From: Microbacterium rhizomatis | Lineage (GTDB): Bacteria > Actinomycetota > Actinomycetes > Actinomycetales > Microbacteriaceae | DNA: 64,000 nucleotides | Assembly: GCF_008710745.1 (NCBI RefSeq) | Contig: NZ_VYSA01000003.1 | Location: forward strand, 248,001 to 312,000 | Direction of reading: 5' to 3' | Shown: one piece after another, positions 7,606 to 16,359 of the stretch | Layout: the number at the start of each line of letters is the position of its first letter | Numbering within the stretch: the first letter of the stretch is position 1 | Program-made: the position numbers and the translations under genes | The notes under the pieces: generated by a model | Databases searched by the model: none | What the model was told of the DNA's origin: nothing | Seen by the model: the letters and a program-made list of their open reading frames with translations, nothing else

Positions 7606-9348
7606 TCACTCCTCGTCGTCGAGCCGGAGCTGGATGCTGATCTCGTCGGCGTCGAGCTCGGCGAGCGAGTGACGCAGCGCAGCGGTGCTGAAGGTCCCGT
7701 CCGAGGAGAGTTCGTTGAGTCGCTTGCGCATCGCCCCGATCATCGCGAGCCGCATCTCGATCATGTCGCGGGCGGTCACGGTGGTCTCGTCGTCCGGCGG
7801 GGTCGTGAAGCGGTCCCCCACCCGCCGCACGAACCCGTCGGGGAAATCGGTGCCGTCGCGCCGGGTGATGTGCTCGTGGGTGAGCGCCCGGGCCGCCGCT
7901 GCGCGCAGCTCCTCGTCGAGCGCCTTCTGCTCCTCGGCGGACAGGCCGCCTCGGCCCGTCCCCACCAGTCCGAGCATCCGCGCGACCCAGGGCAGGGTGA
8001 GGCCCTGCAGCAGCAGGCTTCCCGCCGCCACGAGGAAGGCGATGAAGACCAGGAGCGCGCGCTGCGGCGAGTCGCTGGGCAGTGTCTGGGCCGCGGCGAG
8101 CGTGACCACGCCGCGCATGCCCGCCCACACGATGATCGTGCCGTGCCGCCAACCCAGCGGCGACGCCTGGTAGTAGTCGAGGTCGGCGAGGGCGCGGGAG
8201 ATGCGCTTGCGCCCCACCGCCAGCCATCGCTCCTGGCGGGCCGGGTCCGGCGGCCGACGGCGGCCGCGGGCCAGCGCCGCTCGGTTCTCGGGCTGGAGGG
8301 TTCCGGCTTCGAGCCGCTCCTGGAAGTCGGTCAGTCGGTCGCGGTCCATCGCTTTCGCACGCCGTTGCTGCAGCCACAGGAGCACAGACACGTAGGCGGC
8401 CCGCACGACGAGCACGATCACCAGCGCGATCGCCGCGAGCCTGACCCCGTGCCAGATCCCCTCGTGGTCTTCGACGTTCGCCAGCACGATGTCTTTGAGC
8501 TCGAGGCCCATGATCAGGAAGACGGCTCCCTCGAGCATCAGCTCGATGGTCCGCCAGTTCAGCTCGTCCGACAGGCGCTGCTCGGGCGTGAATCGGCGGG
8601 CCGCTCCCTGCCCTGTGACGATCCCGGCGACCACGGCGGCGACCAGACCCGAGCCGCCGAGGTGCTCCGTAGGCAGATACGCCACGAACGGCACGACGAA
8701 GCTCAGTGCGGTGTTCGCGGCCGAGTTCGACACCCGCTCGCGCACCCGCAGATTGAGGTAGCCGACGATCGCGCCGATCACGATCGCGATCAGTACGCCC
8801 CACACGAACGACCCGATGGCCTGGCCCCATGACACTGTTCCGGCAACGAATGCGGCGGTCGCGGTGCGCAGCAGCACGAGGGCGGTGGCATCGTTCAAGA
8901 GGCTCTCGCCCTCGACCAGCGTGATCACGCGGGGTGAGATGCCCAGGCGCTTCGCGATCGTGGTGGCCACCGCATCCGTCGGACTCAGGATCGCGCCGAG
9001 CCCGATCGCCAGCGGAAGCCCCAGGCCCGGGATCATGAAGAAGAAGAACGCACCGAGCGCGATCGAGCTCAGCACCACGAGGAACACCGAAAGACCCGCG
9101 ATCGGACGGAAGTCGCGGCGGAACTCGATCGCGGGGAGCGAGACGGCGGACGAGTACAGGAGCGGCGGCAGCACGCCCACGAGGATGATCTCGGGATTGA
9201 CGTGCACGCTGACGAACGGCAGGAGGCTCACGGCCGCCCCGATCGCCACCAGCAGCAGGGGACCGGCGACACCCAGCCGCGGCGACACCGCGGTGGTCAG
9301 CGCGATGACGACGACGCACGCGAGGATGACGATGAGCGGATCGAGCAT
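7606..9348 (-). CDS. CPA1-family Na+/H+ antiporter
   Basis: 580 residues with about 12 hydrophobic segments in the first 420. CPA1 hallmarks are visible: S-P-T-D-A-V-A near residue 122 and the E-S-L-L-N-D-A-T motif near 144, which contains the Asn-Asp pair of electroneutral Na+/H+ exchangers. A hydrophilic insertion of about 75 residues near 320-395 separates membrane segments, and a cytoplasmic tail of about 130 residues follows the last one. I chose the ATG at 9348 rather than longer frames because CGGAG lies 8 nt upstream and hydrophobic sequence begins at once. It should export Na+ (or K+) in exchange for protons for pH and salt homeostasis. Confidence 0.9.
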   Translation of the reverse strand: MLDPLIVILACVVVIALTTAVSPRLGVAGPLLLVAIGAAVSLLPFVSVHVNPEIILVGVLPPLLYSSAVSLPAIEFRRDFRPIAGLSVFLVVLSSIALGAFFFFMIPGLGLPLAIGLGAILSPTDAVATTIAKRLGISPRVITLVEGESLLNDATALVLLRTATAAFVAGTVSWGQAIGSFVWGVLIAIVIGAIVGYLNLRVRERVSNSAANTALSFVVPFVAYLPTEHLGGSGLVAAVVAGIVTGQGAARRFTPEQRLSDELNWRTIELMLEGAVFLIMGLELKDIVLANVEDHEGIWHGVRLAAIALVIVLVVRAAYVSVLLWLQQRRAKAMDRDRLTDFQERLEAGTLQPENRAALARGRRRPPDPARQERWLAVGRKRISRALADLDYYQASPLGWRHGTIIVWAGMRGVVTLAAAQTLPSDSPQRALLVFIAFLVAAGSLLLQGLTLPWVARMLGLVGTGRGGLSAEEQKALDEELRAAAARALTHEHITRRDGTDFPDGFVRRVGDRFTTPPDDETTVTARDMIEMRLAMIGAMRKRLNELSSDGTFSTAALRHSLAELDADEISIQLRLDDEE

Positions 9349-9620
9349 CAGAGCACTCCGAGGGTGCCCGCGGCAGCCCGCCGCCCGACGAGACCGGTCG
9401 TGGGAGCGTGTCGCATGGACCGAGCATATTGCCGTGCCGGGGCTCCTCTCGCTCTTCGCCGAGCCACCCCGTTCGCGCCGAACCACCCCCCTCCGGGCCG
9501 TCAGGATCGGGGTCCCTCGATACGAAGGGGGCGGCTCGGCCAGCGCCGGGGTGGCCGCCCTGCAGCGCGGGGGTGGGGCCGCGCTCCGCGAGGCTCGTCG
9601 GCGCGGGGCGCAACCCCCGG

Positions 9621-9626
9621 TACGGT
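9621..9626 (+). promoter_or_regulatory. Candidate -10 hexamer TACGGT, leaderless start
   Basis: TACGGT fits the actinobacterial TANNNT -10 consensus and lies 6 nt before the ATG at 9633, where there is no Shine-Dalgarno. Transcription would start at or next to the A of ATG. It is one of seven such arrangements in the window. Confidence 0.5.
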
Positions 9627-9632
9627 GACCCC

Positions 9633-10502
9633 ATGACGTTCAACGACAACGCCAGTGTCGGCGGCAACACCGCGAAGCGGCGCGGCGCGGGCATCGCCGT
9701 CGCGGGGGGCGGGGTGGCGGGGCTCGGTGCGATCGCGGTTCTGCTGCTCAGCTACTTCACCGGCACCGATCTCTCGGGGTTGCTCGGCCAGGCGACGGGT
9801 GGCGGATCATCGGCCGAGAGCAGCATCGCGCAATGCCAGACGGGAGCCGATGCCAACCGCAGCGACGATTGCCGGCTGGCCGCGGCATCCCTCGACATCG
9901 ATCAGTTCTGGGCGAAGAACGTCACCGGGTACACGCAGCCCCAGTTGATCATCGTCGACGGATCCACCTCGACGCAGTGCGGGACGGCCTCGAACGCGAC
10001 CGGCCCGTTCTACTGCCCGCCGGAGCAGACCGTGTACGTCGATCCCACCTTCTTCGGGCTGTTGCGTCAGCAGTACGATGCCACCGCCGGCCCGCTCGCG
10101 CAGCTGTACGTGCTCGCCCACGAGTACGGGCATCACGTGCAGAATCTGATCGGCGTGATGGACCAGCATCCGAACAACGGCACAGGCCCCGACAGCAACG
10201 GCGTACGCACCGAGCTCCAAGCCGATTGCTTCGCCGGCGCGTGGGTGGCGGGCGCGGCGGGCGAGCTCGATCCGAACGGGGTCCCCTTCCTGAAAGCCCC
10301 GACACAGCAGCAGATCGCCGACGCCCTGAACGCCGCGGCCGCTGTGGGCGACGACCACATCCAGCAGCAGTCCGGCGGTCGCGTCAATTCCGAGAGCTGG
10401 ACGCACGGCTCGAGCGAGCAGCGGCAACGCTGGTTCGCGGCCGGCTACCAGGGCGGCGCGCAGGCGTGCGACACCTTCGCGGTGTCGGGGCGGCAGCTGT
10501 GA
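9633..10502 (+). CDS. YpfJ-type neutral zinc metallopeptidase
   Basis: 289 residues: a short cytoplasmic N-terminus, one membrane anchor (about 25-45) and an extracytoplasmic peptidase domain. The zinc site H-E-Y-G-H-H is near residue 163, with the downstream E-L-Q-A-D-C-F-A-G segment expected to give the third ligand. This is the putative neutral zinc metallopeptidase family typified by YpfJ, whose substrates are unknown. The start at 9633 was preferred because a TANNNT -10 ends 6 nt upstream, suggesting leaderless translation. The stop overlaps the next gene by 4 bp, so the two are probably cotranscribed. Confidence 0.9.
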   Translation: MTFNDNASVGGNTAKRRGAGIAVAGGGVAGLGAIAVLLLSYFTGTDLSGLLGQATGGGSSAESSIAQCQTGADANRSDDCRLAAASLDIDQFWAKNVTGYTQPQLIIVDGSTSTQCGTASNATGPFYCPPEQTVYVDPTFFGLLRQQYDATAGPLAQLYVLAHEYGHHVQNLIGVMDQHPNNGTGPDSNGVRTELQADCFAGAWVAGAAGELDPNGVPFLKAPTQQQIADALNAAAAVGDDHIQQQSGGRVNSESWTHGSSEQRQRWFAAGYQGGAQACDTFAVSGRQL

Positions 10503-11479
10503 ATCCCGGTCCGAACTCGGGCCTCGACGCGCTCTATCCGCCCATCGAGCCGTATGAGACGGGGATGCTGCTGGTCGGCGACGGCAACCGGATGTACTGG
10601 GAGCAGAGCGGAAACCCCGACGGCAAGCCGGTCGTCTTCCTCCACGGCGGCCCGGGTTCGGGCACGTCGCCCTGGCACCGCCGCTTCTTCGACCCTGAGC
10701 GGTACCGCATCGTCCTCCTCGACCAGCGCGGCTGCGGGCGCAGCACGCCCCACGTCAGCGATCCCGACGCCGAGCTGCGCTACAACACGACGTGGCATCT
10801 CGTCGCCGACGTCGACCTGCTCCGCCGTAATCTGGCGATCGAGAAGTGGCAGGTGTTCGGCGGATCGTGGGGGAGCGCCCTCGCGCTCGCCTACGCGCAG
10901 TCGCACCCCGACGCCGTCTCGGAGCTCGTGCTTCGCGGCATCTTCACGCTGCGCCGCCACGAGCTCGAGTGGTTCTACGAGGGCGGTGCGGCATCCCTCT
11001 TCCCGGATCTGTGGGAGGAGTTCATCGCCCCCATCCCGGTGCTGGAGCGCTCGCGGATGATCGAGGCCTACCACCGGCGCCTGAGCGACCCCGATCCGGC
11101 GGTGCACGTGCCTGCCGCCGTCGCCTGGACCCGCTGGGAGGCATCGACCCTGACCCTGCTCCCCGATCCCGAACTCGTCGCCTCCATGACCGAGGCGTCG
11201 GCGGCGACCGCGTTCGCGCGCATCGAGAACCACTACTTCCTGCACGAGGGGTGGTTCACAGAGGGCCAGCTCATCGCCGGCGTCGGGGCGATCCGGCACA
11301 TCCCCGCCGTGATCGTGCAGGGACGGTACGACGTCTGCACGCCGATCATGACGGCGTGGGATCTGCATCGTGCGTGGCCCGAGGCGGAGCTGGTGGTGAT
11401 TCCGGATGCCTCGCATTCGGCGTCGGAGCCGGGTATCGCCGCGGCGCTCCGCGCCGCCACCGACCGCTTCGCCGGGTAG
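10499..11479 (+). CDS. pip: Proline iminopeptidase (alpha/beta hydrolase)
   Basis: 326 residues, the normal length for the S33 family. HGGPG (near residue 44) forms the oxyanion-hole region, followed by D-Q-R-G-C-G-R-S (near 75) and the nucleophile elbow G-G-S-W-G-S with the catalytic Ser near 121. A late D...H pair (QGRYDVCTP, and ASHSASEPG at the C-terminus) completes the triad. It cleaves N-terminal proline from peptides. The GTG start overlaps the metallopeptidase stop (GTGA), so two peptidases share a transcript. The converging GMC gene is separated by the second palindromic element. Confidence 0.92.
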   Translation: MNPGPNSGLDALYPPIEPYETGMLLVGDGNRMYWEQSGNPDGKPVVFLHGGPGSGTSPWHRRFFDPERYRIVLLDQRGCGRSTPHVSDPDAELRYNTTWHLVADVDLLRRNLAIEKWQVFGGSWGSALALAYAQSHPDAVSELVLRGIFTLRRHELEWFYEGGAASLFPDLWEEFIAPIPVLERSRMIEAYHRRLSDPDPAVHVPAAVAWTRWEASTLTLLPDPELVASMTEASAATAFARIENHYFLHEGWFTEGQLIAGVGAIRHIPAVIVQGRYDVCTPIMTAWDLHRAWPEAELVVIPDASHSASEPGIAAALRAATDRFAG

Positions 11480-11496
11480 CCCTCCCGCTCCGCGCG

Positions 11497-11575
11497 CCGA
11501 ACCTGCCGTGTCGTGCCGAGCCAGCCGGTTCCAGGCGTTGACAACGGGATGGTTCGGCACGACACGGCAGGCTCG
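11497..11575. repeat. Long palindromic element, copy 2
   Basis: The 18-bp arm CCTGCCGTGTCGTGCCGA (11502-11519) is exactly complementary to 11554-11571, and the match continues outward imperfectly to about 11497 and 11575. The right arm and its flank match copy 1 (3432-3453) at most positions; the arm differences are compensatory (TCGA/TCGA in copy 1, CCGA/TCGG in copy 2). It lies between two converging genes, so it could serve as a bidirectional terminator. Confidence 0.85.
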
Positions 11576-11589
11576 CGGGCGCGGCGAGG

Positions 11590-13287
11590 TCAGGCGCGGA
11601 GCAGGTCGGCCGCGACCTCGCCGATCACGATCGCCGGGGCGTTCGTGTGCCCCCGGATCACCGTCGGCATGATCGACGCATCCGCGACACGCAGTCCCTC
11701 GACGCCGCGAACGCGCAGCTCCGGATCGACGACGGATGCCGGATCCGCTCCCATCCGCGCCGTCCCGACCGGGTGGTACAGCGTATGCGAGTAGCGGCGC
11801 AGCGACAGCTCGGCGCGCTCGGGCGCGGTCATCGCCTCGCCCCCCTCGGGCTGCACCCAGCCGCCGGTCGTGATCGCGCGGAGCGCCTCGGTGTCGATCA
11901 GTCGCTCGCACGCCGCGAGGCCCGCGAGCATGGTGTCCTGGTCGATCCCGTCCGGGTCGGACAGATAGGCCGGGTCGATCACGGCCTTCTCCGCAGGGTC
12001 GGCCGAAGCGAGCCGGATGGTTCCCCGACTCCGCGGCCGCAGCAGGATCGCCCCCACCGTGAGGCCTTCGCCCGGGAGGGGCACGAGGCCCTCGCCGACG
12101 TAGGGCGCGGGCGCGAAGATGATCTCGATGTCGGGCAGGTCGGCCGCCATCCCCGCGCGGTCCGCCACCTCGGTGCGGACGAACCCGCAGCCTTCGCCGA
12201 CGTTGGAGGTGAGCATCCCCCGCCGTCGCGTCAGGTAGTTCGCCAGCTGCGACACCTTCTCGGCGCCGTACAGTGTGCCCTCGCGCGCTTCCGGCGCGAG
12301 GCCCGCCACCAGGTGGTCCTGCAGGTTCGCCCCCACTTCGGGCGCATCCACGACGAGGGGGATGCCGTGCTCCGCCAGGTGCGCGGAGGGCCCGATGCCG
12401 CTCAGCATCAGCAACTGGGGCGTGTTGACGGCTCCGCCCGCGAGGACCACCTCGCGCCGTGCGAGCGCGTGCCGGGTCACGCCGTCGATCTCGACATACA
12501 CGCCCGTCGCCCGCGGAGCCCCGGTCCCCGAGCCGGAGCCGGAGCCGGAGCCCGAGCCGGAGCCGGAGCCCGAGCCGGAGCCCGAGCCCGAGCCCGAGAA
12601 CGTCACCTTCCGCACGAGCGCCCCGGTGACCACGCGGAGATTCGGGCGACCCTTCGCGGGACGCAGATACGCATCGGCCGTGGAGGCGCGAGCGCCCCGG
12701 TGCTGCGACACCATCGTCTGGCTGAAGCCCTGGCCCTCCGGAAGGTTCGCGGGAGTGACGGGGTACCCGGCCTCGCGCGCGGCCTCCAGGAACGCCGCCG
12801 TGTGCGGCCGGGGGTCGCGCTGGGTCTCGACGGACTGCGCTCCGTTCGTGCCCTGCGTGTCGTCGGTCGGGTGGTCGGTGCGCTCGACTCGGCGGAAATA
12901 CGGCACGAGGGATGCCCATGACCAGCGCTCGCCGGCGGTCCGGGCCCATTCGTCGTAGTCGGCGGCGAACCCGCGCACCCACATCATCGCGTTGAGCGAC
13001 GACGACCCGCCGAGGGTCTTGCCCCGCGGCCAGTAGATCGTGCGGCCCTCGAGCTCGGGCTGGGGGACGGTGTCGTAGCCCCAGTCGTACTCGCCGCGGA
13101 AGAGTTTCGAGAACGCCGCCGGCACGTGCAGCTCGAGCGCCTTGTCCGGCCCGCCGGCCTCGAGGAGCAGCACGCTGACCGACGGGTCCTCCGTGAGACG
13201 AGCGGCGAGGGCGGCCCCGGCCGAGCCCGCGCCGACCACGATGTAGTCGGCGGTGAGCCCGTCGCGCCCGAAGGCTCCGGTGCTCAC
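11590..13287 (-). CDS. GMC-family FAD-dependent oxidoreductase with a Ser-Gly repeat insertion
   Basis: 565 residues. FAD-binding G-A-G-S-A-G near residues 19-24, the L-E-A-G-G segment near 44, the GMC signature around GKTLGGSSSLNAMMWVRG, and the C-terminal Y-H-P-V-G-T-A-R-M-G with catalytic His, then G-H-T-N-A-P. It resembles choline dehydrogenase and other alcohol oxidoreductases. About 12 consecutive Ser-Gly pairs (residues near 231-253) replace what is normally a short beta-hairpin turn. The GTG start overlaps the stop of the aldehyde dehydrogenase gene (GTGA); together they could oxidise an alcohol through the aldehyde to the acid. Substrate unknown. Confidence 0.88.
   Translation of the reverse strand: MSTGAFGRDGLTADYIVVGAGSAGAALAARLTEDPSVSVLLLEAGGPDKALELHVPAAFSKLFRGEYDWGYDTVPQPELEGRTIYWPRGKTLGGSSSLNAMMWVRGFAADYDEWARTAGERWSWASLVPYFRRVERTDHPTDDTQGTNGAQSVETQRDPRPHTAAFLEAAREAGYPVTPANLPEGQGFSQTMVSQHRGARASTADAYLRPAKGRPNLRVVTGALVRKVTFSGSGSGSGSGSGSGSGSGSGSGSGTGAPRATGVYVEIDGVTRHALARREVVLAGGAVNTPQLLMLSGIGPSAHLAEHGIPLVVDAPEVGANLQDHLVAGLAPEAREGTLYGAEKVSQLANYLTRRRGMLTSNVGEGCGFVRTEVADRAGMAADLPDIEIIFAPAPYVGEGLVPLPGEGLTVGAILLRPRSRGTIRLASADPAEKAVIDPAYLSDPDGIDQDTMLAGLAACERLIDTEALRAITTGGWVQPEGGEAMTAPERAELSLRRYSHTLYHPVGTARMGADPASVVDPELRVRGVEGLRVADASIMPTVIRGHTNAPAIVIGEVAADLLRA
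12531..12596. repeat. Tandem hexanucleotide repeat encoding (Ser-Gly)n
   Basis: Eleven consecutive 6-bp units, AGCCGG or AGCCCG on the plus strand, encode alternating Ser and Gly on the minus strand inside the GMC gene. Units differ only at codon third positions, which suggests expansion by slippage followed by silent drift. Any gain or loss of units keeps the reading frame. Confidence 0.93.
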
Positions 13288-15059
13288 GCCCCGTACGCCT
13301 TGACGAGGGTCGCGCTGAGGCGCGCGAGGTTGCCGTCCATGCGGAACCGGGTGAACCCCTCGCTCACGGCGGCGCCGGTGCGCGACGTGACGAACCACGG
13401 CGGCTTCGGCAGCACGCTCACCCCGCCTCGGCCGCGCGCCCGCACGACCCCGGGCACCGACCGGGGGAACGGGCGGAACGGTCCGCGCGCGACGGACCGC
13501 TCGACCCGCTCGAGCAGCATCGCGTTGTGCACGACCCCGATCCCGCTCTCGACGTCGTCGATGGATGCACCTGGGAAGGCTCCCCACGTGGCCGTCGGGG
13601 TCAGGAACGCGAACGCCGTCCACGTGTTGATCGCGATGTCGCCGTAGCGGAGGTCGGCGATCGCCCGCTCGAACCCGTCGCCCAGCGCCGCCTGGGTGAC
13701 CGGATCGATCAGCACGTTCGCGCCGAGCGTGCCGGTGAGCCTCTCGTTGGCGTGCGCGACGGCGGCGTCGAGGAACTCCTGGCCGTTGCCCGGCAGTGTG
13801 ACGACGCCGAGGACGGGGGAGAAGTACTCCGTCGTCTCGAGATCGGATGCTTCGTCCTCGGCGCCGATCTCGACGATCGCGCGCGTGTGGTCGACGCTCC
13901 ACCGGGCGTCGGGGTACGAGGCGGCCGCGGCATCCATCTTCGCCGCGCTGTTCGGATACCACACCGGGCGGGCCGGCGCCCTGTCGTAGGCGGCGCGGAG
14001 TTCAGCGAGGAACGCGTCGCGCTGCGCCCAGTCCGAGCTCAGGATGACGACCTGCCCGGCGATGCAGTTGTGACCGCTGTTCTGCAGGCGCATCGTGGCG
14101 ACGTGCTCGGCGTGGAACCGGAGGTCGGCCGAGGTCCACTCGCCCGGAACGATGATGATCGGCGAGACACCGCCGAGCTCGGCGGTGATCGGCTTCTTCA
14201 GCTGCGGGCGGTTCTCGCGGCGACGCCGGGCGCCGTCCGCGCCGGTTCCCCACGTGATCGCGTCGAACGTCGCCGCCGAGCCGGTGATGTGCACGTGGGC
14301 GATCTCGGGGTGTGAGACGAGGTAGCCGCCCACATCGCCCGCCCCCCGCACGATGCGCAGGAATCCGGGTTCGATGAGCGGCGCCAGCGCCCGTTCGTAG
14401 ACCGGGACGAGTGAGTCCTGCGTGGGATTCACCTTCAGGATCGCGACGCGGTTGAACGCGAGCAGTTCGTACAGCACGTCCAGCACGGGGATCGAGGTGA
14501 TGTTGCCCGCGCCGAGCACGAGGCCGACGGAGCTCGTGCCGGTGGCATCGAGCTGACCCAGGCCCGCCCGGGCGCGCGCCTCCGCCTCGGTCACGCCCGG
14601 TTCGAACCACACCTCGGTCGTGTAGCCCGACAGCAGCAGCCCGTCGATCGCGTGGGTCGGAAACGTGTGGACGCGCACGCGCTCGCCGGGTGCGGCATCC
14701 ATCCGCACCCCGTCCAGCGGCGAGCCGCCCCTCTCGATCCTGCCGAGCGATTCGGCGTAGGCGTCGAGGGCGACGAGGGTGGCATACGGCCCCGACAGCC
14801 ACTCCTCGCCCCGGAGCGGATGCCCCGGCTCCAGGCCCTTCGACAGCGACGCCACGTCCGCCCACTCGGCCGCTGTCGCGACGACCGTCGCCCGCACGCG
14901 GCCGAGGAGCTTCGCCCGCTGCCCGATGGTGAGGTGGCTCCACGCCCGCGCCCCGCGCTGGAGGTCGGAGATCGCCGCGTCGATCGGCGCTCGCCGCTCG
15001 TCGTCCAGCTGCGGGGCGCCCTTCGGCGGACTCTTCAACGCGGTGCGCTCAGCGGCCAT
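13284..15059 (-). CDS. Aldehyde dehydrogenase superfamily protein
   Basis: 591 residues, longer than the usual 480-500. The glutamate motif E-L-G-G-V-S-P lies near residue 304 and the catalytic Cys in N-S-G-H-N-C-I-A-G near 344. The ITGSAATFD segment near 267 is the NAD-binding turn. The ATG at 15059 was chosen because GAAGGAG lies 6 nt upstream. It follows the kynureninase gene by 58 nt and overlaps the GMC oxidoreductase gene, so it is probably part of the same transcript. Whether it acts on a tryptophan-derived aldehyde or on the product of the GMC enzyme cannot be told from sequence. Confidence 0.85.
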   Translation of the reverse strand: MAAERTALKSPPKGAPQLDDERRAPIDAAISDLQRGARAWSHLTIGQRAKLLGRVRATVVATAAEWADVASLSKGLEPGHPLRGEEWLSGPYATLVALDAYAESLGRIERGGSPLDGVRMDAAPGERVRVHTFPTHAIDGLLLSGYTTEVWFEPGVTEAEARARAGLGQLDATGTSSVGLVLGAGNITSIPVLDVLYELLAFNRVAILKVNPTQDSLVPVYERALAPLIEPGFLRIVRGAGDVGGYLVSHPEIAHVHITGSAATFDAITWGTGADGARRRRENRPQLKKPITAELGGVSPIIIVPGEWTSADLRFHAEHVATMRLQNSGHNCIAGQVVILSSDWAQRDAFLAELRAAYDRAPARPVWYPNSAAKMDAAAASYPDARWSVDHTRAIVEIGAEDEASDLETTEYFSPVLGVVTLPGNGQEFLDAAVAHANERLTGTLGANVLIDPVTQAALGDGFERAIADLRYGDIAINTWTAFAFLTPTATWGAFPGASIDDVESGIGVVHNAMLLERVERSVARGPFRPFPRSVPGVVRARGRGGVSVLPKPPWFVTSRTGAAVSEGFTRFRMDGNLARLSATLVKAYGA

Positions 15060-15117
15060 GACGGTCTCCTTCGACGGGTGCAGACAGTGTACGTCTCGCG
15101 GTTCACGGCGGACGGGG

Positions 15118-16359
15118 TCAGGCGGCGATCGCCCGCAGCGCGGCGGCCACGGCATCCAATCCGGTGAGCGTCTCGGTGAAGCTCGTCGACAGCGGGGCGA
15201 GCCCGATCCGCAGGCCGCCGGGGTCGCGGTAGTCCGGAATCACGTCCTGGCTCCACAGCCGCGCCGTGACCTCGCGCATCGCCGGATGGGCGAGCGTGAC
15301 GTGTCCGCCGCGCTGCGACGGGTCGCGGGGCGAGGCGAGGGTGACGCCCAGCGGAGCGAGGATGCTGTCGCTCACCCTGACTGCGAACTCGGTGAGCGCG
15401 ATCGACTTGTCACGGATCGCGTCGATTCCCGCTTCGCCGATCATCTCGAGGGTGTCCTGCATCGCCAGCATTCCGAGCACCGGCGGCGTCCCGGACAGGA
15501 ATCTGCGCATACCGTCGGCCGGGCGGTAACCGGGACCCATCGCGAACACGTCGGCCGTGCCCATCCACCCCTGGATCGGCTGAGCGAGCGAGTCCTGGTG
15601 CCGCTCGGCCACGTAGGCGAAGGCGGGCGAGCCCGGGCCGCCGTTCAGATACTTGTAGGTGCACCCGACGGCGAGGTCGAATCCCCACTCGTCCGCCCGC
15701 ACAGGCACCGATCCGGCCGAGTGGCAGAGGTCCCACACCGTCAGCGCCCCGGCATCCCGGGCGATCGTGGTGAGCGCCTCGGCATCGGCGAGGTGCCCCG
15801 ACCGGTAGGCGACCTGGCTCAGCAGCACGACGGCGGTCTCGGGGCCGACCGCGGCTCGGAGGCCGTCGGCGTCGACTCCCGCGGTACGGTCGACCTCGAT
15901 CCACCGCACCCGCCCGCCCCGCTCGGCGGCGATGCCGTCGACGATGTAGCGGTCGGTCGGGAAGTTGTCGCGATCGACGACGATCTCGACGCGGGCGGGA
16001 TCGGCCGCGCACTGCGCGTCGAACGCCGCGCGGACGAGCTTGTAGAGCAGTACGGTCGTGGAATCGCCGATCGTGGTCTGCCCGGGGGCTGCGCCGATCG
16101 CGACGCGCCCGATCTCGTCGCCGATCGCGAACGGCAGGCCCATCCACGACTCGTCCCAGCCCCGGATCAGCCGGCCGCCCCACTCGTCGCGGACGAAGTC
16201 CTCCAGCCGGGCGAGCGTCGCCAGGGGCGGGCGTCCGAGAGAGTTGCCGTCGAAGTAGACGAGCGGCGAGTCGGCGCCGACGAAGCGGTCGCGGAATCCG
16301 CGGAGGGCATCGCGCGCGTCGAGCGAGGATGCCTCGGCGGCGAGGTCGTCAGAGATCAT
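15118..16359 (-). CDS. kynU: Kynureninase
   Basis: 413 residues, normal length. The PLP-dependent fold-type I enzyme hydrolyses kynurenine to anthranilate and alanine. F-D-G-N-S-L-G-R-P near residue 36, W-D-L-C-H-S-A-G near 216 and the PLP-lysine segment C-T-Y-K-Y-L-N-G-G-P-G-S near 240 are all present. The ATG overlaps the end of the amidohydrolase gene by 11 bp, and tryptophan 2,3-dioxygenase is two genes upstream, giving a tryptophan-to-anthranilate route. Start and length agree with the family. Confidence 0.95.
   Translation of the reverse strand: MISDDLAAEASSLDARDALRGFRDRFVGADSPLVYFDGNSLGRPPLATLARLEDFVRDEWGGRLIRGWDESWMGLPFAIGDEIGRVAIGAAPGQTTIGDSTTVLLYKLVRAAFDAQCAADPARVEIVVDRDNFPTDRYIVDGIAAERGGRVRWIEVDRTAGVDADGLRAAVGPETAVVLLSQVAYRSGHLADAEALTTIARDAGALTVWDLCHSAGSVPVRADEWGFDLAVGCTYKYLNGGPGSPAFAYVAERHQDSLAQPIQGWMGTADVFAMGPGYRPADGMRRFLSGTPPVLGMLAMQDTLEMIGEAGIDAIRDKSIALTEFAVRVSDSILAPLGVTLASPRDPSQRGGHVTLAHPAMREVTARLWSQDVIPDYRDPGGLRIGLAPLSTSFTETLTGLDAVAAALRAIAA

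Noticed and set aside
6955..8832. Long plus-strand frame (625 codons) over the recombinase and antiporter genes
   Set aside because: Composition is typical of an antisense shadow, with no membrane segments or motifs; the minus-strand genes have clear families and ribosome sites.
7565..9694. 709-codon minus-strand frame over the antiporter gene
   Set aside because: Arg/Pro/Gly-rich, out of frame with a well-conserved CPA1 antiporter on the same strand.
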